The notes: generated by a model from the letters alone, not told the origin. Shown: positions 28,094 through 38,921, numbered from the stretch's first letter. The stretch is DNA of 64,000 bases from Acinetobacter sp. ASP199 (GCF_022700675.1 NZ_CP062182.1:558001-622000); one strand, 5' to 3'. A program made the numbers and translations.

Positions 28094-30475
28094 ATGAAAA
28101 TTAGCGAAAATTGGCTACGCACATGGGTTAACCCAGCCATCGATAGCGACACATTATCCGATCAACTGACCATGTTGGGTCTGGAAGTTGACGACTTATC
28201 TCCTGCAGCGAAACCATTTACTGGTGTGGTTGTTGGTGAAGTTCTGACTGTTGAACAGCACCCGGATGCAGACCGTTTACGTGTAACTACCGTGAATATC
28301 GGTTCAGGTGAACCACTCCAAATCGTGTGTGGTGCACCAAACGTACGTGCAGGTATGAAAGCGCCTGTTGCAACAATTGGTGCAGTACTCCCGGGCGATT
28401 TCAAAATCAAAAAAGGTAAACTTCGTGGTATTGAATCACAAGGGATGCTGTGCGGTGCGTCAGAAATTGATCTTGAAGACAAAATTGATGGTCTATTAGA
28501 GCTTCCTGATGATGCGCCTGTTGGTGTCAACATCCGTGAATATCTAGACTTAGATGACAATGTGATTGATATCAGCATCACACCAAACCGCGGTGACTGT
28601 TTCAGCATTCGTGGTATTGCACGTGAAATTGGTGTGATTAACCAACTTCCTGTGACTGCGCCAGAAATTCAAGAAGTGGCTGCAACCATTGCTGATGAAA
28701 AGAAAGTGGTGGTGTCGACTGAAGGTTGTCCACGTTACCTAGGTCGTGTGATCAAGAACGTTAATACCAAAGCACCAACACCTGAATGGATGGAGCGTGC
28801 ATTGGCACGTTCAGGTATTCGTCAACACAGCATTTTGGTCGATATTACCAACTATGTATTGATCGAGCTGGGTCAACCGTTACACGCATTTGATGGTGGC
28901 AAGGTTCAAGGTGCAGTTCACGTTCGTCAAGCAACAGCCGGTGAAAAGCTGGTGCTGTTAAATGAACAGGAAGTTGAACTGCATGAAAAAGTGATGGTGA
29001 TTGCAGATGATGAAAAAGCATTGGCAATTGCAGGTATCATGGGTGGCTTGTCTTCATCTGTAACCGATGAAACCACTGAAATCTTCTTGGAATCAGCATT
29101 CTTCGCACCATTACACATTGCAGGTCGTGCGCGTAGCTTTGGTTTACATACCGATGCATCGCAGCGTTATGAGCGTGGTGTGGACTTTGAATTGCCAATG
29201 ATCGCAATGCATCGTGCATCTCAACTGATTAGCGAGCTTGCAGGCGGTGAATTTGGTCCAATTACCATTGCTGAAAATGCAGCAGTATTGCCAACACGTG
29301 AAGCGATTGAGCTTGAACAAGCGCAAGTGGATCAACTTCTGGGTTATAAAGTTGAATCAGACTTCATTACTGACGCGCTGACACGCTTAGGTTGTGAAGT
29401 GACTGTGAAAGCACAAGGTCAATGGTCTGTGGTACCACCGTCGCACCGTTATGACATGGCGATCTACCAAGACTTGATCGAAGAAGTTGCACGTATTCAC
29501 GGTTATGACAACATTCAAATCAGCTTGCCTGTGATTGATGTCAAACTTGCTAAATACCAAGACCAATTTGAAGTGGCTCAGCTTCGTCAAACTGCGGTGA
29601 CTTTGGGTTATCAAGAAGCGATTAGCTTTAGCTTTGCTGACCTGAAACTTGAAAAACAATTGAATCCAAGTGTAAATCCATTGGCATTGGCAAACCCGAT
29701 TTCAAGTGATTTGGCCGTGATGCGTTCAACACTGTTATCCAGCTTGATTCCATGTGTACAGTACAACGTCAACCGTCAGCAAAACCGTGTACGCTTCTTT
29801 GAGCTGGGTCTGCGTTTTGATTATCAGGATGCTGCATCGATTCATGACCTCAAGCAAATTCCAACTTTCGCTTTGATTGCGACTGGTTCACGTACCAATG
29901 AATCATGGCATGGTAAAGCACAGCCAATGGACTTCTTTGACTTTAAAGGTGATGTTGAGGAAATTCTGGCAGCAGCTCGTCTGAATGTTGAATATGTACG
30001 TTCTGAGCGTGAATGGCTACATCCGGGTCAATCTGCTGAAATCATGGTTGATGGTCAGTCGATTGGTTATTTGGGTCGTTTACATCCATCGCTTGAAGAT
30101 GAGCTGGATTTGGCAACCACTTGGGTCGCTGAACTCGATCAAAAAGCCGTTTTGCAAACTTATGTATCTAATTTTACAGAATTATCACGTTTTCCATCGG
30201 TTCGACGTGATATTGCGCTTTTAATTAGTGATAAGATTAATGTTAGCGAAATTCAGAGACTTATCGAAAAGACTGGTGGTGAGCTCCTAGAGTCAACCTG
30301 GTTGTTCGATGTGTACACTGGACAAGGGGTAGAAGAAGGCAAGCGTTCTCTAGCATTTGCTCTTCTCTGGCAGCATCCAACCCGTACCCTGGAAGATGCT
30401 GAAATTAAATCAGGCATGGATAATATCCTGCAAGTGTTAGAAAACACTTATCATGCGACATTGAGGGCTTCATGA
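28094..30475 (+). CDS. pheT: Phenylalanine--tRNA ligase beta subunit
   Basis: A protein of 793 residues, the full bacterial PheT length. Domains in order: EMAP/tRNA-binding OB fold (about 40-150, [26 protein letters not shown]), B3/B4 editing domain for Tyr-tRNA-Phe, the pseudo-catalytic core, and a C-terminal ferredoxin-like anticodon-binding domain ([18 protein letters not shown] to the end). It overlaps ihfA by 4 bases (ATGA), implying translational coupling. Confidence 0.98.
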   Translation: MKISENWLRTWVNPAIDSDTLSDQLTMLGLEVDDLSPAAKPFTGVVVGEVLTVEQHPDADRLRVTTVNIGSGEPLQIVCGAPNVRAGMKAPVATIGAVLPGDFKIKKGKLRGIESQGMLCGASEIDLEDKIDGLLELPDDAPVGVNIREYLDLDDNVIDISITPNRGDCFSIRGIAREIGVINQLPVTAPEIQEVAATIADEKKVVVSTEGCPRYLGRVIKNVNTKAPTPEWMERALARSGIRQHSILVDITNYVLIELGQPLHAFDGGKVQGAVHVRQATAGEKLVLLNEQEVELHEKVMVIADDEKALAIAGIMGGLSSSVTDETTEIFLESAFFAPLHIAGRARSFGLHTDASQRYERGVDFELPMIAMHRASQLISELAGGEFGPITIAENAAVLPTREAIELEQAQVDQLLGYKVESDFITDALTRLGCEVTVKAQGQWSVVPPSHRYDMAIYQDLIEEVARIHGYDNIQISLPVIDVKLAKYQDQFEVAQLRQTAVTLGYQEAISFSFADLKLEKQLNPSVNPLALANPISSDLAVMRSTLLSSLIPCVQYNVNRQQNRVRFFELGLRFDYQDAASIHDLKQIPTFALIATGSRTNESWHGKAQPMDFFDFKGDVEEILAAARLNVEYVRSEREWLHPGQSAEIMVDGQSIGYLGRLHPSLEDELDLATTWVAELDQKAVLQTYVSNFTELSRFPSVRRDIALLISDKINVSEIQRLIEKTGGELLESTWLFDVYTGQGVEEGKRSLAFALLWQHPTRTLEDAEIKSGMDNILQVLENTYHATLRAS

Positions 30476-30768
30476 CAGCACTAACTAAAGCAGAGATGGC
30501 TGATCATTTAAGTGAGCTCACGAGTTTAAACCGTCGTGAAGCAAAACAAATGGTCGAGTTGTTCTTCGACGAGATTAGCCAGGCGCTAATCTCGGGTGAG
30601 CAAGTAAAACTATCAGGTTTCGGTAATTTTGAGTTGCGTGATAAGCGTCAACGTCCAGGCCGTAACCCAAAGACTGGCGAAGAAATTCCGATTTCTGCAC
30701 GCCGGGTTGTAACCTTCCGTGCGGGACAGAAGTTCCGTCAACGTGTAGGAACTGAGCAGGTCAATTGA
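30472..30768 (+). CDS. ihfA: Integration host factor subunit alpha
   Basis: DNA-bending protein of 98 residues, [29 protein letters not shown]. The beta-arm with the intercalating proline is [33 protein letters not shown]. It forms IHF with IhfB (not in this window) and acts in recombination, replication and promoter architecture. Coupled to pheT through a 4-base overlap, the same order as in E. coli. Confidence 0.97.
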   Translation: MTALTKAEMADHLSELTSLNRREAKQMVELFFDEISQALISGEQVKLSGFGNFELRDKRQRPGRNPKTGEEIPISARRVVTFRAGQKFRQRVGTEQVN

Positions 30769-30823
30769 TCTGCTTTTTTCTTTACATGGATTGCCTGTAG
30801 AAATTTCGATTTTTATAGGCATA

Positions 30824-30852
30824 AAAAAAGAGAGCCAATGGCTCTCTTTTTT
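30824..30852. terminator. Bidirectional intrinsic terminator
   Basis: Stem AAAAAAGAGAGCC / GGCTCTCTTTTTT with loop AAT, between the convergent ihfA and alanine-rich lipoprotein genes. Confidence 0.92.
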
Positions 30853-30871
30853 GTACTGAATAATCGTTAGA

Positions 30872-31150
30872 TTATTGAGCAGCAGCTTCAGAAGCAGCAG
30901 TAGCGTCAGCAGCAGCGTCAGTAGCAACTGCAGCAGCTTCAGATGCAGCAGCAGCGTCAGAAGCAGCAACTTCAGAAGTAGCTTCTACAGCAGCAGCGTC
31001 AGCAGCAGCTTCAGCTTCAGAAGCAGCTTCTACAGCTTCAGAAGCAGCTTGGTTAGCGTCAGCAGCAGCATCTTCAGTTTTTTTAGCACAACCAACGAAA
31101 GCTAAAGTAGTAGCAACTGCAGCAGCAATAGCGATTTTTTTGAATAACAT
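30872..31150 (-). CDS. Alanine-rich small lipoprotein
   Basis: A protein of 92 residues. The signal peptide MLFKKIAIAAAVATTLAFVGC ends in a lipobox (FVGC), so Cys21 would be lipidated. The mature part is almost only Ala, Glu, Asp, Ser, Thr and Val in AASEAAADA-type repeats, strongly acidic, with no aromatic residue and no Gly after the lipobox, and likely a long helix. A role as a periplasmic spacer or Lpp-like structural lipoprotein is speculation. The repeats also leave the antisense strand open, but that frame is a shadow. Confidence 0.8.
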   Translation of the reverse strand: MLFKKIAIAAAVATTLAFVGCAKKTEDAAADANQAASEAVEAASEAEAAADAAAVEATSEVAASDAAAASEAAAVATDAAADATAASEAAAQ

Positions 31151-31520
31151 GGCATCACTCTCTAAAAATTGAGATTAAAAAAAAACCGACGTTAGCCTGT
31201 TATGTGCTTTTATTATTCCTAATTTTGTTAGGTACTAACAACGCAGGAGCAGTCTAACTGGTCTGCAAATATGCTATCACTGCGCATTTTTAATTGCTAC
31301 AGGGCAAGTCTAAAAAAGTGCGAAAAACATATGAAATTCATGATTTTTTTAACAGAAAATAACAATTAAAGGAAAGACTTACATTGGAGAAAGGCGATTT
31401 AAACCCCTAAAACTTATACAATTTTTTTTACCATTATTTTATTAATCATAAACTTGCAAATAAGTTTACAAATTCCGGTGGACTTTGTTTCTTTGTGTAA
31501 TCAATGTCAACCTCAATAAA
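31151..31520. other. Spacer between the lipoprotein gene and rho
   Basis: AT-rich. On the minus strand TTGTTA (31236-31241) followed 18 bases later by AATAAT is a possible lipoprotein promoter. CCTAA-TTTTG-TTAGG (31218-31232) and overlapping TTAG/CTAA form a small inverted-repeat cluster inside it. Nothing else recognised. Confidence 0.35.
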
Positions 31521-31546
31521 AAAGGCCATCGTTTTAGATGACCTTT
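31521..31546 (-). terminator. Intrinsic terminator of rho
   Basis: Stem AAAGG-c-CATC / GATG-a-CCTTT with loop GTTTTA and one mismatch, U-tract on the minus strand, just downstream of the rho stop. Confidence 0.7.
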
Positions 31547-31562
31547 CTATAATTTACAGGGC

Positions 31563-32831
31563 TTAGTTAGATGCCTTACGCTTCATCTGATCGAAGAAGT
31601 CATCATTAGTCTTGGTTTCTTTCATACGATCAAGCAGGAATTCCATTGCCGCCAGTTCGTCCTGAGTATGCAAGAGCTTACGGAGAATCCATACTTTACG
31701 CAGATTGTCTTCTGACATCAGACGTTCTTCACGACGGGTGCCAGATTTCTTGATGTTCATTGCCGGGAATACACGTTTTTCCGCAATACGGCGATCAAGC
31801 GTGATTTCCTGGTTGCCTGTACCTTTGAATTCTTCGTAGATCACTTCATCCATTTTACTGCCGGTTTCAATCAGTGCAGTAGAAATAATTGTCAGTGAAC
31901 CACCTTCTTCGATATTACGTGCCGCACCGAAGAAACGTTTTGGGCGTTCCAGCGCATGAGCATCGACACCACCTGTTAATACCTTACCTGATGAAGGAAT
32001 CACAGTGTTATAAGCACGTGCCAGACGGGTAATTGAGTCAAGCAGAATCACAACGTCTTTTTTGTGTTCAACCAGACGTTTGGCTTTTTCAATCACCATT
32101 TCAGCTACTTGTACGTGACGAGCTGGAGATTCATCAAAGGTTGAAGCAACCACTTCACCACGAACCGTACGTTCCATTTCAGTTACTTCTTCAGGACGTT
32201 CGTCAATCAGAAGCACAATCAGGAAACATTCAGGGTTGTTACGAACAATCGACTGCGCGATGTTTTGTAACAACATGGTTTTACCGGCTTTCGGTGGTGC
32301 AACAATAATAGAACGCTGACCTTTACCGATCGGGGCAACCAGATCGACCACACGAGCTGTCAAATCTTCAGTAGTACCATTACCCAATTCCATCACCAAT
32401 TGCTCAGTTGGGAAGAGTGGGGTCAAGTTTTCAAATAGAATCTTGTTACGAGAGTTCTCAGGTGTGTCGTAGTTAATCTGGTTCACTTTTAACAGTGCAA
32501 AATAACGTTCACCTTCTTTAGGTGGACGAATCGTACCGGTAATGGTATCGCCTGTACGCAGGTTAAAACGACGGATCTGTGAAGGGCTGACATAGATGTC
32601 GTCAGGACCTGCCAGATAAGAGCCTGCCGCAGAGCGTAAGAAGCCAAAACCATCTGACAGAATTTCCAAAACGCCATCACCAAAAATCTCTTCACCATTC
32701 ATCGCATGGCGCTTTAAGATGGCAAAAATAATGTCTTGCTTACGGTTACGGGCCATGCCTTCAAGGCCCATAAACTCGGCAATCTTGATGAGTTCGCCAA
32801 TCGGTTTTTTCTTGAGTTCGGTTAAATTCAT
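31563..32831 (-). CDS. rho: Transcription termination factor Rho
   Basis: Hexameric RNA helicase of 422 residues. The N-terminal helical region ([23 protein letters not shown]) and the cold-shock RNA-binding fold ([22 protein letters not shown]) form the primary site. The Walker A is [10 protein letters not shown] and the Walker B region is [16 protein letters not shown]-loop and R-loop follow ([28 protein letters not shown]). Close to the E. coli length (419). A 327-base spacer upstream gives room for Rho autoregulation in its leader, as known in E. coli. Confidence 0.98.
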   Translation of the reverse strand: MNLTELKKKPIGELIKIAEFMGLEGMARNRKQDIIFAILKRHAMNGEEIFGDGVLEILSDGFGFLRSAAGSYLAGPDDIYVSPSQIRRFNLRTGDTITGTIRPPKEGERYFALLKVNQINYDTPENSRNKILFENLTPLFPTEQLVMELGNGTTEDLTARVVDLVAPIGKGQRSIIVAPPKAGKTMLLQNIAQSIVRNNPECFLIVLLIDERPEEVTEMERTVRGEVVASTFDESPARHVQVAEMVIEKAKRLVEHKKDVVILLDSITRLARAYNTVIPSSGKVLTGGVDAHALERPKRFFGAARNIEEGGSLTIISTALIETGSKMDEVIYEEFKGTGNQEITLDRRIAEKRVFPAMNIKKSGTRREERLMSEDNLRKVWILRKLLHTQDELAAMEFLLDRMKETKTNDDFFDQMKRKASN

Positions 32832-33108
32832 AGGTGGTCGGATAGAATCAAAGTTCTGAGGTACAGGTTAGAAAGGGAGTAACATTCGGCCGCATACAAG
32901 CATTCAAACGACAGCAATTGAATTTGCACAAGAACAATTCAGAGGTTTGTTTGATTGTTTCAAAGAGAAATGTGAAAAACAATTTCTATTGCCGAGCGGC
33001 ATCTTATGTATTGTGTCTTGTAAGAAATTGACAGGATTTAATATTCCTGATCTCTTGAATGAGCAATATAAGAGAGAAACAGGCGTTTGTCAATTTATTC
33101 TAGGCGAA
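32832..33108. other. rho upstream/leader region
   Basis: Non-coding region between trxA and rho holding the rho promoter and leader. A 66-codon open frame on the opposite strand has no ribosome-binding site and no protein-like composition, and I reject it. No strong hairpin seen apart from the trxA terminator to the right. Confidence 0.35.
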
Positions 33109-33139
33109 AAAAATACGCGAGGTTTAATCGCGTATTTTT
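33109..33139 (-). terminator. Intrinsic terminator of trxA
   Basis: Perfect 12-bp stem AAAAATACGCGA / TCGCGTATTTTT with loop GGTTTAA, 20 bases beyond the trxA stop. Confidence 0.9.
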
Positions 33140-33158
33140 ATCTTTAAAACAGCGTCAA

Positions 33159-33485
33159 TTAGATGTTTTCTTCAATGAACGCAGTTAATTTAGATTTAGG
33201 TGCTGCACCCACTTGAGTCGCAACCACTTCACCATTTTTGAACATCAATAGTGCAGGAATGTTACGGATGCTATAGTTCACTGCAGTTGCTTCGCAAGAA
33301 GTCACATCAACTTTAACGATTTTTACTTTGCCTTGGTATTCGTCAGCAAGTACTTCCAGTACCGGAGCAATTGCTTTACATGGCGCACACCAGCCAGCCC
33401 AAAAATCAACCAATACAGGAACGTCTGATTGAAGAACGTCTGCTTCGAAGTTTGCGTCAGTAGTATTTATGATGTTGCCAGACAT
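33159..33485 (-). CDS. trxA: Thioredoxin 1
   Basis: Redox protein of 108 residues with the active site W32-C33-A34-P35-C36 (CAPC in place of the classical CGPC). Flanking DFWAGWCAPCKAIAPVLEVLA and the cis-Pro loop RNIPALLMFKNGEVV are typical. It reduces ribonucleotide reductase, PAPS reductase, Msr and others in the cytoplasm. The trxA-rho order is also found in E. coli. The Ala for Gly change is common in some gammaproteobacterial TrxA proteins. Confidence 0.95.
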   Translation of the reverse strand: MSGNIINTTDANFEADVLQSDVPVLVDFWAGWCAPCKAIAPVLEVLADEYQGKVKIVKVDVTSCEATAVNYSIRNIPALLMFKNGEVVATQVGAAPKSKLTAFIEENI

Positions 33486-33749
33486 GGAATGCTCCAGAAA
33501 ATAATTTTTTAAAGATGACTATAATTCTTAGTATTACATAGCCTTCTTTAACAATGTAGGGGAATATGCAAATTTTCAACCTATATTGTCAATTTGTCTA
33601 ATGGATGATCACGATAGAGATGATCGTGTAACACAATTGTCACATAGCAAGAAAAAATGGAAAGGGAGGAAATTGTCGATACAAATGGCTTTTAAATTGC
33701 ATGGTTGTGAATTACTCTAAGCACAATTCGTTAAAGGTTTATTTCTGGA

Positions 33750-35270
33750 ATGGCTGACTTTTTGATTGATGAAGAATTACTTGCCGCTATCGATATGGGA
33801 TCAAACAGCTTTCATTTGGCTATCGCTCGAGTGGATCACGGTGAAGTCAAAAAAGTGGCATCAATGTCAGAAAAAGTTCAGCTTGCAGCAGGTCTGGATG
33901 AAAATAAAAATTTAACCGAAGCTGCGCAGCAGCGCGGTTTAGCCTGTCTGGCACGTTTTGTTGGTCGTTTGGGCTCGGTTCAGCCAAACCGTTTACGTAT
34001 CGTGGCGACCAATGCCTTGCGTCAGGCCAAAAATGGTCATGAATTCATTCAAAAAGCAGCAGAGATTTTACCCAAACCCATTGAAATTATTGCAGGTCGA
34101 GAAGAAGCTCGTCTGATCTATTTAGGGGTATCACATACCATGGCCAATAGTGGCCGTCGTCTGGTTGTGGACATCGGTGGTGGTTCAACTGAACTGATTA
34201 TTGGTGAAGAATTTGAACCGATTCATACCGAATCCGTGCAGATGGGTTGTGTTGCCTTTACCAAAGCTTATTTCGAAGATGGTGATATTACTCAAAAAGC
34301 CTTTGATAAAGCCGTTACAGCAGCACGTAAAGAAATTTCCGGTATTGCAAACACCTATAAAGCAGCAGGTTGGGATGCTGTGGTCGGTTCGAGTGGTACC
34401 ATCAAGGCTTGCCGCCAGATCTGTGTCAATATGGGCTGGAGCAACGAGCGCGAGGAGTTGACGCGTGAAGGCCTGGAAAAAATCAAAGATAAATTGCTCA
34501 AATATAAACATGTCACAGACATGGAATTCGAAGGTCTCAAAGAAGACCGTCGGGCGGTTTTACCAGCAGGAATTGCCATTCTATATGCAGTCTTTGATGT
34601 GCTAAATATTGATTATCTGACCTATTCTGATGGGGCATTACGTGAAGGCGTGATGTATGACCTGTTGGGGCGTTTCCAGCACGAGGATATCCGTGACCGT
34701 TCTGTGCATGCCTTGATGGGGCGTTACAATGCCGATACCAAACAGGCTGAACGTGTAGTCAAAACCGCGCAAAAACTGTTTGAGGATGTGAAACTACCTT
34801 TGGCTTTAAATAGCGAAGATAGTGATTTATTACGTCGCGCAGCTTATCTGCATGAGATTGGTCTGGCGATTAGTCATAGTGGTTATCATCGTCATGGGGC
34901 TTATTTGTTACAGCACTCGGACATTGCCGGTTTCTCGCAAGTCGACCAGAATTATCTGTCACATTTGGTCGCACATCATCGTCGTAAATTGCGCGCTGAT
35001 GCCAGGGTAGATGTCAAGAAAGTCGGTGGTTCTCGACTTTTGTACCTGTGTTTACTGCTTCGTCTGGCGGTTTTGGTCAATCACAGTCGTAGCGATGAGA
35101 TGCTTCCTGCCATTGAACTGAAGGTGAAGAATGCGCAACAATGGCAACTCAGCGTAGCCGGTGATGCCCAACAATGGCCTTTACTGGTGGCTGAACTGCA
35201 TGATGAACAGGTGCAGTTTGGGAATTGGGAAATTGATCTCGCAATTCAGTCTGAACAATTTGTTGATTAA
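33750..35270 (+). CDS. ppx: Exopolyphosphatase (Ppx/GppA family)
   Basis: A protein of 506 residues, full Ppx length. The ASKHA ATPase-like fold shows phosphate loop 1 (AAIDMGSNSFHLAIARV), VATNALRQAKN, and phosphate loop 2 (LVVDIGGGSTELII). The C-terminal HD-like helical domain includes LRRAAYLHEIGLAISHSGYHRHGAYLL. It removes terminal phosphate from polyphosphate; some paralogues instead hydrolyse pppGpp. The divergent trxA start lies 264 bases away. Confidence 0.93.
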   Translation: MADFLIDEELLAAIDMGSNSFHLAIARVDHGEVKKVASMSEKVQLAAGLDENKNLTEAAQQRGLACLARFVGRLGSVQPNRLRIVATNALRQAKNGHEFIQKAAEILPKPIEIIAGREEARLIYLGVSHTMANSGRRLVVDIGGGSTELIIGEEFEPIHTESVQMGCVAFTKAYFEDGDITQKAFDKAVTAARKEISGIANTYKAAGWDAVVGSSGTIKACRQICVNMGWSNEREELTREGLEKIKDKLLKYKHVTDMEFEGLKEDRRAVLPAGIAILYAVFDVLNIDYLTYSDGALREGVMYDLLGRFQHEDIRDRSVHALMGRYNADTKQAERVVKTAQKLFEDVKLPLALNSEDSDLLRRAAYLHEIGLAISHSGYHRHGAYLLQHSDIAGFSQVDQNYLSHLVAHHRRKLRADARVDVKKVGGSRLLYLCLLLRLAVLVNHSRSDEMLPAIELKVKNAQQWQLSVAGDAQQWPLLVAELHDEQVQFGNWEIDLAIQSEQFVD

Positions 35271-35300
35271 CACCTTTATAGGGATGAAAACGGTTAACCT

Positions 35301-36125
35301 ATGAAAAATAAAGCGACTCCATCAAAAGCATGGAAGACCGTGCAAATTGCACGTCATCCTGAACGTCCACAATTCCTGGACTACGTGGGTGAAATATTCA
35401 CTGAATTTGATGCTTTACATGGTGACCGTCTCTATGGTGACGATGGTGCAATGATCGGTGGTCTGGCTCGTCTTGACGGTCAGCCTGTGATGATCGTTGG
35501 TCAGCACCGTGGCCGTAGTACCCGTGAAAAATTACAGCATAACTTCGGGATGGCGAATCCTGAAGGTTACCGTAAAGCACAACGCCTGCTCGATATGGCA
35601 GAGCGTTTTAATCTGCCTGTATTTACCTTTATTGATACGATGGGTGCTTACCCGGGTGTAGGCGCAGAAGAGCGCGGTCAGGCTGAAGCGATTGCCACAA
35701 GTCTGGCACAGTTGTCTAACCTGAAAGTACCTGTGATTGCCACTGTACTGGGTGAAGGCGGTTCTGGTGGTGCACTGGGTATTGGTGTAGCAGACCGTGT
35801 AGTGATGCTATCTCATAGTATCTATTCTGTGATTTCACCAGAAGGCTGTGCATCGATTCTGTGGAAAACTGCGGACAAAGCTGAACAAGCCAGTGAAGCA
35901 TTGGCACTGACTGCAGAAAAACTGCAGCATATGGGCATTGTGGAATATGTGGTAGATGAAGGTGAAGGCGCGCATTTAAATCCTGATCAGGTGATGCAAG
36001 ACCTGAAAGCGGTATTGAAAGAAGCGCTGAATGAACTGCAACCGATGGAAGCCGAGGCACGATGCGAAGCACGTTACCAGCGTTTAATGAAGTTTGGCAG
36101 CGACAATTTAGGTCTGGTTTCTTAA
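35301..36125 (+). CDS. accA: Acetyl-CoA carboxylase carboxyltransferase subunit alpha
   Basis: A protein of 274 residues of the AccA crotonase-like fold; it transfers carboxyl from biotin to acetyl-CoA together with Acc[51 protein letters not shown] and [21 protein letters not shown] are family blocks. It is about 45 residues shorter than E. coli AccA, lacking most of the N-terminal helical extension. The start at 35301 follows GGGATGAAAACGG. The 3' end overlaps the tilS start by 64 bases. Confidence 0.96.
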   Translation: MKNKATPSKAWKTVQIARHPERPQFLDYVGEIFTEFDALHGDRLYGDDGAMIGGLARLDGQPVMIVGQHRGRSTREKLQHNFGMANPEGYRKAQRLLDMAERFNLPVFTFIDTMGAYPGVGAEERGQAEAIATSLAQLSNLKVPVIATVLGEGGSGGALGIGVADRVVMLSHSIYSVISPEGCASILWKTADKAEQASEALALTAEKLQHMGIVEYVVDEGEGAHLNPDQVMQDLKAVLKEALNELQPMEAEARCEARYQRLMKFGSDNLGLVS

Positions 36126-37435
36126 AACAGCTGCAGGACTTTCCTGCAGAGACAAAATTTCTCATCGGATGTAGTGGCGGCGTGGATTCCATGCTGTTAC
36201 TGCATCTGATGTTTTTTTTGTGTCCAGAAAAAATCCGTGCAATTTATGTCGATCATCAGCTGCAAAGTCCTAGCGCTGAATGGGGCCAATTTGTCCAGCA
36301 GGAATGTCAAAAGCTAAATATTCCTTCTATTGTTCAGCCAGTTGAGGTGGCACAGGGGAATCTGGAAAATCAGGCACGAGAAGCACGCTATCAGGCTTAT
36401 TTGCAGCATTTGCAGCCGAATGAAATTTTAGTTCTCGCGCATCATCAGCAGGATCAGGCAGAAACCCTGATGCTGCGTTTGCTCTCTGGGGCAGGAGTCG
36501 ATGGCCTGTCTGCCATGAAGCGGGTAGATGTACGGGAAGATTTAACCCTCTGGCGTCCACTGCTGGATGTTTCCCGTGAGCAGATTTGCCAATGGGTAGC
36601 TGATCTGAATATTCAAAACATTGAAGATCCGACCAATCAGAATCACTATTATGATCGTGCCTGGGCACGTCAAATCTTGTGGCCACTATTAAGTGAGCGC
36701 TTTCCAAAAATGCAGGCAGCGTTAGCTCGGACTACGGATCTGATGCAGGATGCTCAGGAAATCTTGCAGGATGTGCTACAGCAGGATACTCAGACGTGTA
36801 TTCAAGATAATATTTTAGACTTATCTAAATTTTCTAAACTGTCTTTAGCACGCCAGCGCCAGCTGTTATCTAACTGGATGAAAGGGGAAGGACAGTATCG
36901 TCCTGCACTGGATATGGTGCAGCGCTTACAGCGCGAAGTAATTCATGCCCGTGCAGATGCCCAGGCAGCATTACATTGGCAAGGTTTTTATTATGTGCGT
37001 TATCAGCAGCAGGTCTATAAGCTCAGTAAAGAGATTTATCTGGCAGATCAACAGCCATTGCCTGGCGAACAGCAGACGAATTTCAGGCTTCAGGAGCGTA
37101 TTGATCTGCCTTCAGGACAGTTTCAGATTCAGCCTGCAGCGATCGGTTTATCATTGGATTTATTGAATCAGCACTTGAAACTGACACAGCGCCAAGGTGG
37201 CGAAAAGATTCATTTACAGGGGCGAGTGGGCTCCTGGCCGCTGAAAAAAGCCATTCAGGATGCGCAAATATTTCCATGGATGCGGCATACAATTCAAATA
37301 TTAAGCATAGATGATGTTATGCTAGGCGTATTTACGCCTAAAGGATTTTGGCTGGCTGAATCTGCCTATTGTGAGGCGGAGGGGTGGCGGCCAATTTTAG
37401 TCTCTTCAATCTCAGAACACAAAGACGAGCATTAA
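36062..37435 (+). CDS. tilS: tRNA(Ile)-lysidine synthase
   Basis: N-type ATP pyrophosphatase of 457 residues that converts C34 of tRNA-Ile(CAU) to lysidine, changing its codon from AUG to AUA. The P-loop SGGVDS is at 38-43. [26 protein letters not shown] and [15 protein letters not shown] are typical TilS blocks, followed by the C-terminal substrate-binding domains. The start lies inside accA, with GAGG five bases upstream. A start close to the P-loop would remove conserved residues, so the long overlap is probably real and implies coupling. Confidence 0.93.
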   Translation: MRSTLPAFNEVWQRQFRSGFLKQLQDFPAETKFLIGCSGGVDSMLLLHLMFFLCPEKIRAIYVDHQLQSPSAEWGQFVQQECQKLNIPSIVQPVEVAQGNLENQAREARYQAYLQHLQPNEILVLAHHQQDQAETLMLRLLSGAGVDGLSAMKRVDVREDLTLWRPLLDVSREQICQWVADLNIQNIEDPTNQNHYYDRAWARQILWPLLSERFPKMQAALARTTDLMQDAQEILQDVLQQDTQTCIQDNILDLSKFSKLSLARQRQLLSNWMKGEGQYRPALDMVQRLQREVIHARADAQAALHWQGFYYVRYQQQVYKLSKEIYLADQQPLPGEQQTNFRLQERIDLPSGQFQIQPAAIGLSLDLLNQHLKLTQRQGGEKIHLQGRVGSWPLKKAIQDAQIFPWMRHTIQILSIDDVMLGVFTPKGFWLAESAYCEAEGWRPILVSSISEHKDEH

Positions 37436-37437
37436 AA

Positions 37438-38268
37438 ATGAGTGCAGCTTTAAATTGTAATATCAGTTTTATTGGTGGTGGTAACATGGCTCAAGCCCTG
37501 ATTGGTGGTTTGATTGCGCGTGGTTTGCCTGCGACACGTATTACAGTTTCTGATCCGGTCGAAAAAGTACGTTCACTGCTTGCTGAAAAAGAAGTGAATG
37601 TTACCGATGATAATATTGCTGCAATCAAAAATGCCGATATTGTGCTGTTTGCAGTGAAACCGCAGGTGCTAGCCAATGTACTTAAACCGCTACAAGGTTT
37701 GTTGGACGGTAAATTGGTCATTTCTATTGTAGCAGGTGCTGAAATTGCGACCTTGTCGAGCTTACTTGGTACTGATCGTATTGTGCGTGTGATGCCGAAT
37801 ACACCCGCACTGGTACAGACCGGCGCACATGGTTTATTTGCCAATGCAGACATGAGTACAGCAGACCGTGAGCTGGCGAGTCAGGTTTTGGCTTCAACCG
37901 GACTCACAATTTGGGTAAACTCTGAAGCGCAAATTGATGCTGTAACTGCGGTTTCTGGCTCAGGTCCGGCTTATTTCTTCTATATGATGGAAAGCATGAT
38001 CCGCGCTGGCGTCAATCTGGGATTGGATGAGAAAGTTGCGACTGCATTAACCTTGCAAACTGCATTGGGGGCAGCGCAAATGGCAATTACCAGTGCAAAT
38101 ACACCAGCTGAATTACGTAAAAATGTGACTTCACCGAATGGCACGACTCAGGCTGCACTTGACGTCTTTGATCATACCCAGATTTCTCAAAACATTCAGG
38201 CAGCTCTGGCTGCTGCTGCAAAACGCAGTCAGGAGCTCGCTCAAGAGCTTAGCGACAACAGTAAGTAA
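37438..38268 (+). CDS. proC: Pyrroline-5-carboxylate reductase
   Basis: Last enzyme of proline synthesis, 276 residues, NAD(P)H-dependent. The Rossmann loop is NISFIGGGNMAQALIGGL. The substrate-binding C-terminal helices include AVSGSGPAYFFYMMESMIRAGV and KNVTSPNGTTQAAL. An upstream in-frame start at 37384 lies within tilS; ATG 37438, two bases after the tilS stop, gives the canonical N-terminus. Operon with accA, tilS and yggT. Confidence 0.95.
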   Translation: MSAALNCNISFIGGGNMAQALIGGLIARGLPATRITVSDPVEKVRSLLAEKEVNVTDDNIAAIKNADIVLFAVKPQVLANVLKPLQGLLDGKLVISIVAGAEIATLSSLLGTDRIVRVMPNTPALVQTGAHGLFANADMSTADRELASQVLASTGLTIWVNSEAQIDAVTAVSGSGPAYFFYMMESMIRAGVNLGLDEKVATALTLQTALGAAQMAITSANTPAELRKNVTSPNGTTQAALDVFDHTQISQNIQAALAAAAKRSQELAQELSDNSK

Positions 38269-38301
38269 ATTTTCAAATTTAATATTTAGGAACCTTCAGG
38301 T

Positions 38302-38871
38302 ATGGGTGCAAATTCTGCGCTAATTTTTGGCATTATCATTAACGTCGCAATTTTGCTCGTATTTTTCCGCTTTTTAATGCAGCTGGCTTCGGTAACTCCT
38401 TACAATCCGGTCGTACTTTCGACTATAAAGGCCACCAAAATTGTAGATGTGTTTAGTCGTATTCTGCCAACCTTGGCAAAGGGACGGGTGAATACTGCAG
38501 CGCTGGCATTGTTGGTGGTGCTGTATTTGCTGAAAATCTTCGGCATGATGTACCTGTCAGGGGGGATGCCAAATGGTCCAATTCATCTGATAGTACTGAC
38601 TTTTGTGACCATGATTCAGGATCTGATCCGTTTCTGTCGTTACCTGATTTTCGCGACGATCATCTTGAGCTGGGTGGTGATGTTTACTCAATCCCGTTCA
38701 CCATATATTGAGGTGGTTCAGGAACTGGCAGAACCATTGTTGGCACCATTCCGTCGTATCATGCCAAATATTGGCATGATCGACCTGTCTCCAATTTTGG
38801 CGATTCTAGCGCTGATGGTGATTGATCTGATCATGCGTGAAGTGGCTATGGTATTGCTGACTGGTTTCTAA
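38302..38871 (+). CDS. yggT: YggT family membrane protein
   Basis: A protein of 189 residues made of two YggT repeats. Each begins with hydrophobic segments (FGIIINVAILLVFFRFLMQL; IFATIILSWVVMF) and carries the NPVV / LAPFRRIMPNIGMIDLSPILAILAL motif. Inner-membrane protein, often next to proC in gammaproteobacteria as here. Proposed roles include potassium or osmotic homeostasis and membrane organisation; not settled. Confidence 0.9.
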   Translation: MGANSALIFGIIINVAILLVFFRFLMQLASVTPYNPVVLSTIKATKIVDVFSRILPTLAKGRVNTAALALLVVLYLLKIFGMMYLSGGMPNGPIHLIVLTFVTMIQDLIRFCRYLIFATIILSWVVMFTQSRSPYIEVVQELAEPLLAPFRRIMPNIGMIDLSPILAILALMVIDLIMREVAMVLLTGF

Positions 38872-38884
38872 GATTCAACAATAT

Positions 38885-38912
38885 AAAAAAGGACGCTTAG
38901 GCGTCCTTTTTT
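38885..38912 (+). terminator. Intrinsic terminator after yggT
   Basis: 12-bp stem AAAAAAGGACGC / GCGTCCTTTTTT with loop TTAG and extra T. It ends the accA-tilS-proC-yggT unit. Confidence 0.93.
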
Positions 38913-38921
38913 TTGGTTTGA

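Noticed and set aside
30875..31105. 76-codon Ser-rich frame antisense to the alanine-rich lipoprotein
   Set aside because: Poly-Ser/Phe product is a direct consequence of reading the GCA/TCA repeats in reverse.
32947..33147. 66-codon frame between trxA and rho
   Set aside because: No ribosome-binding site; overlaps the trxA terminator and the rho leader; product has no family likeness.
36327..36707. 126-codon frame antisense to tilS
   Set aside because: Entirely within a conserved gene, low-quality composition, no start signal.
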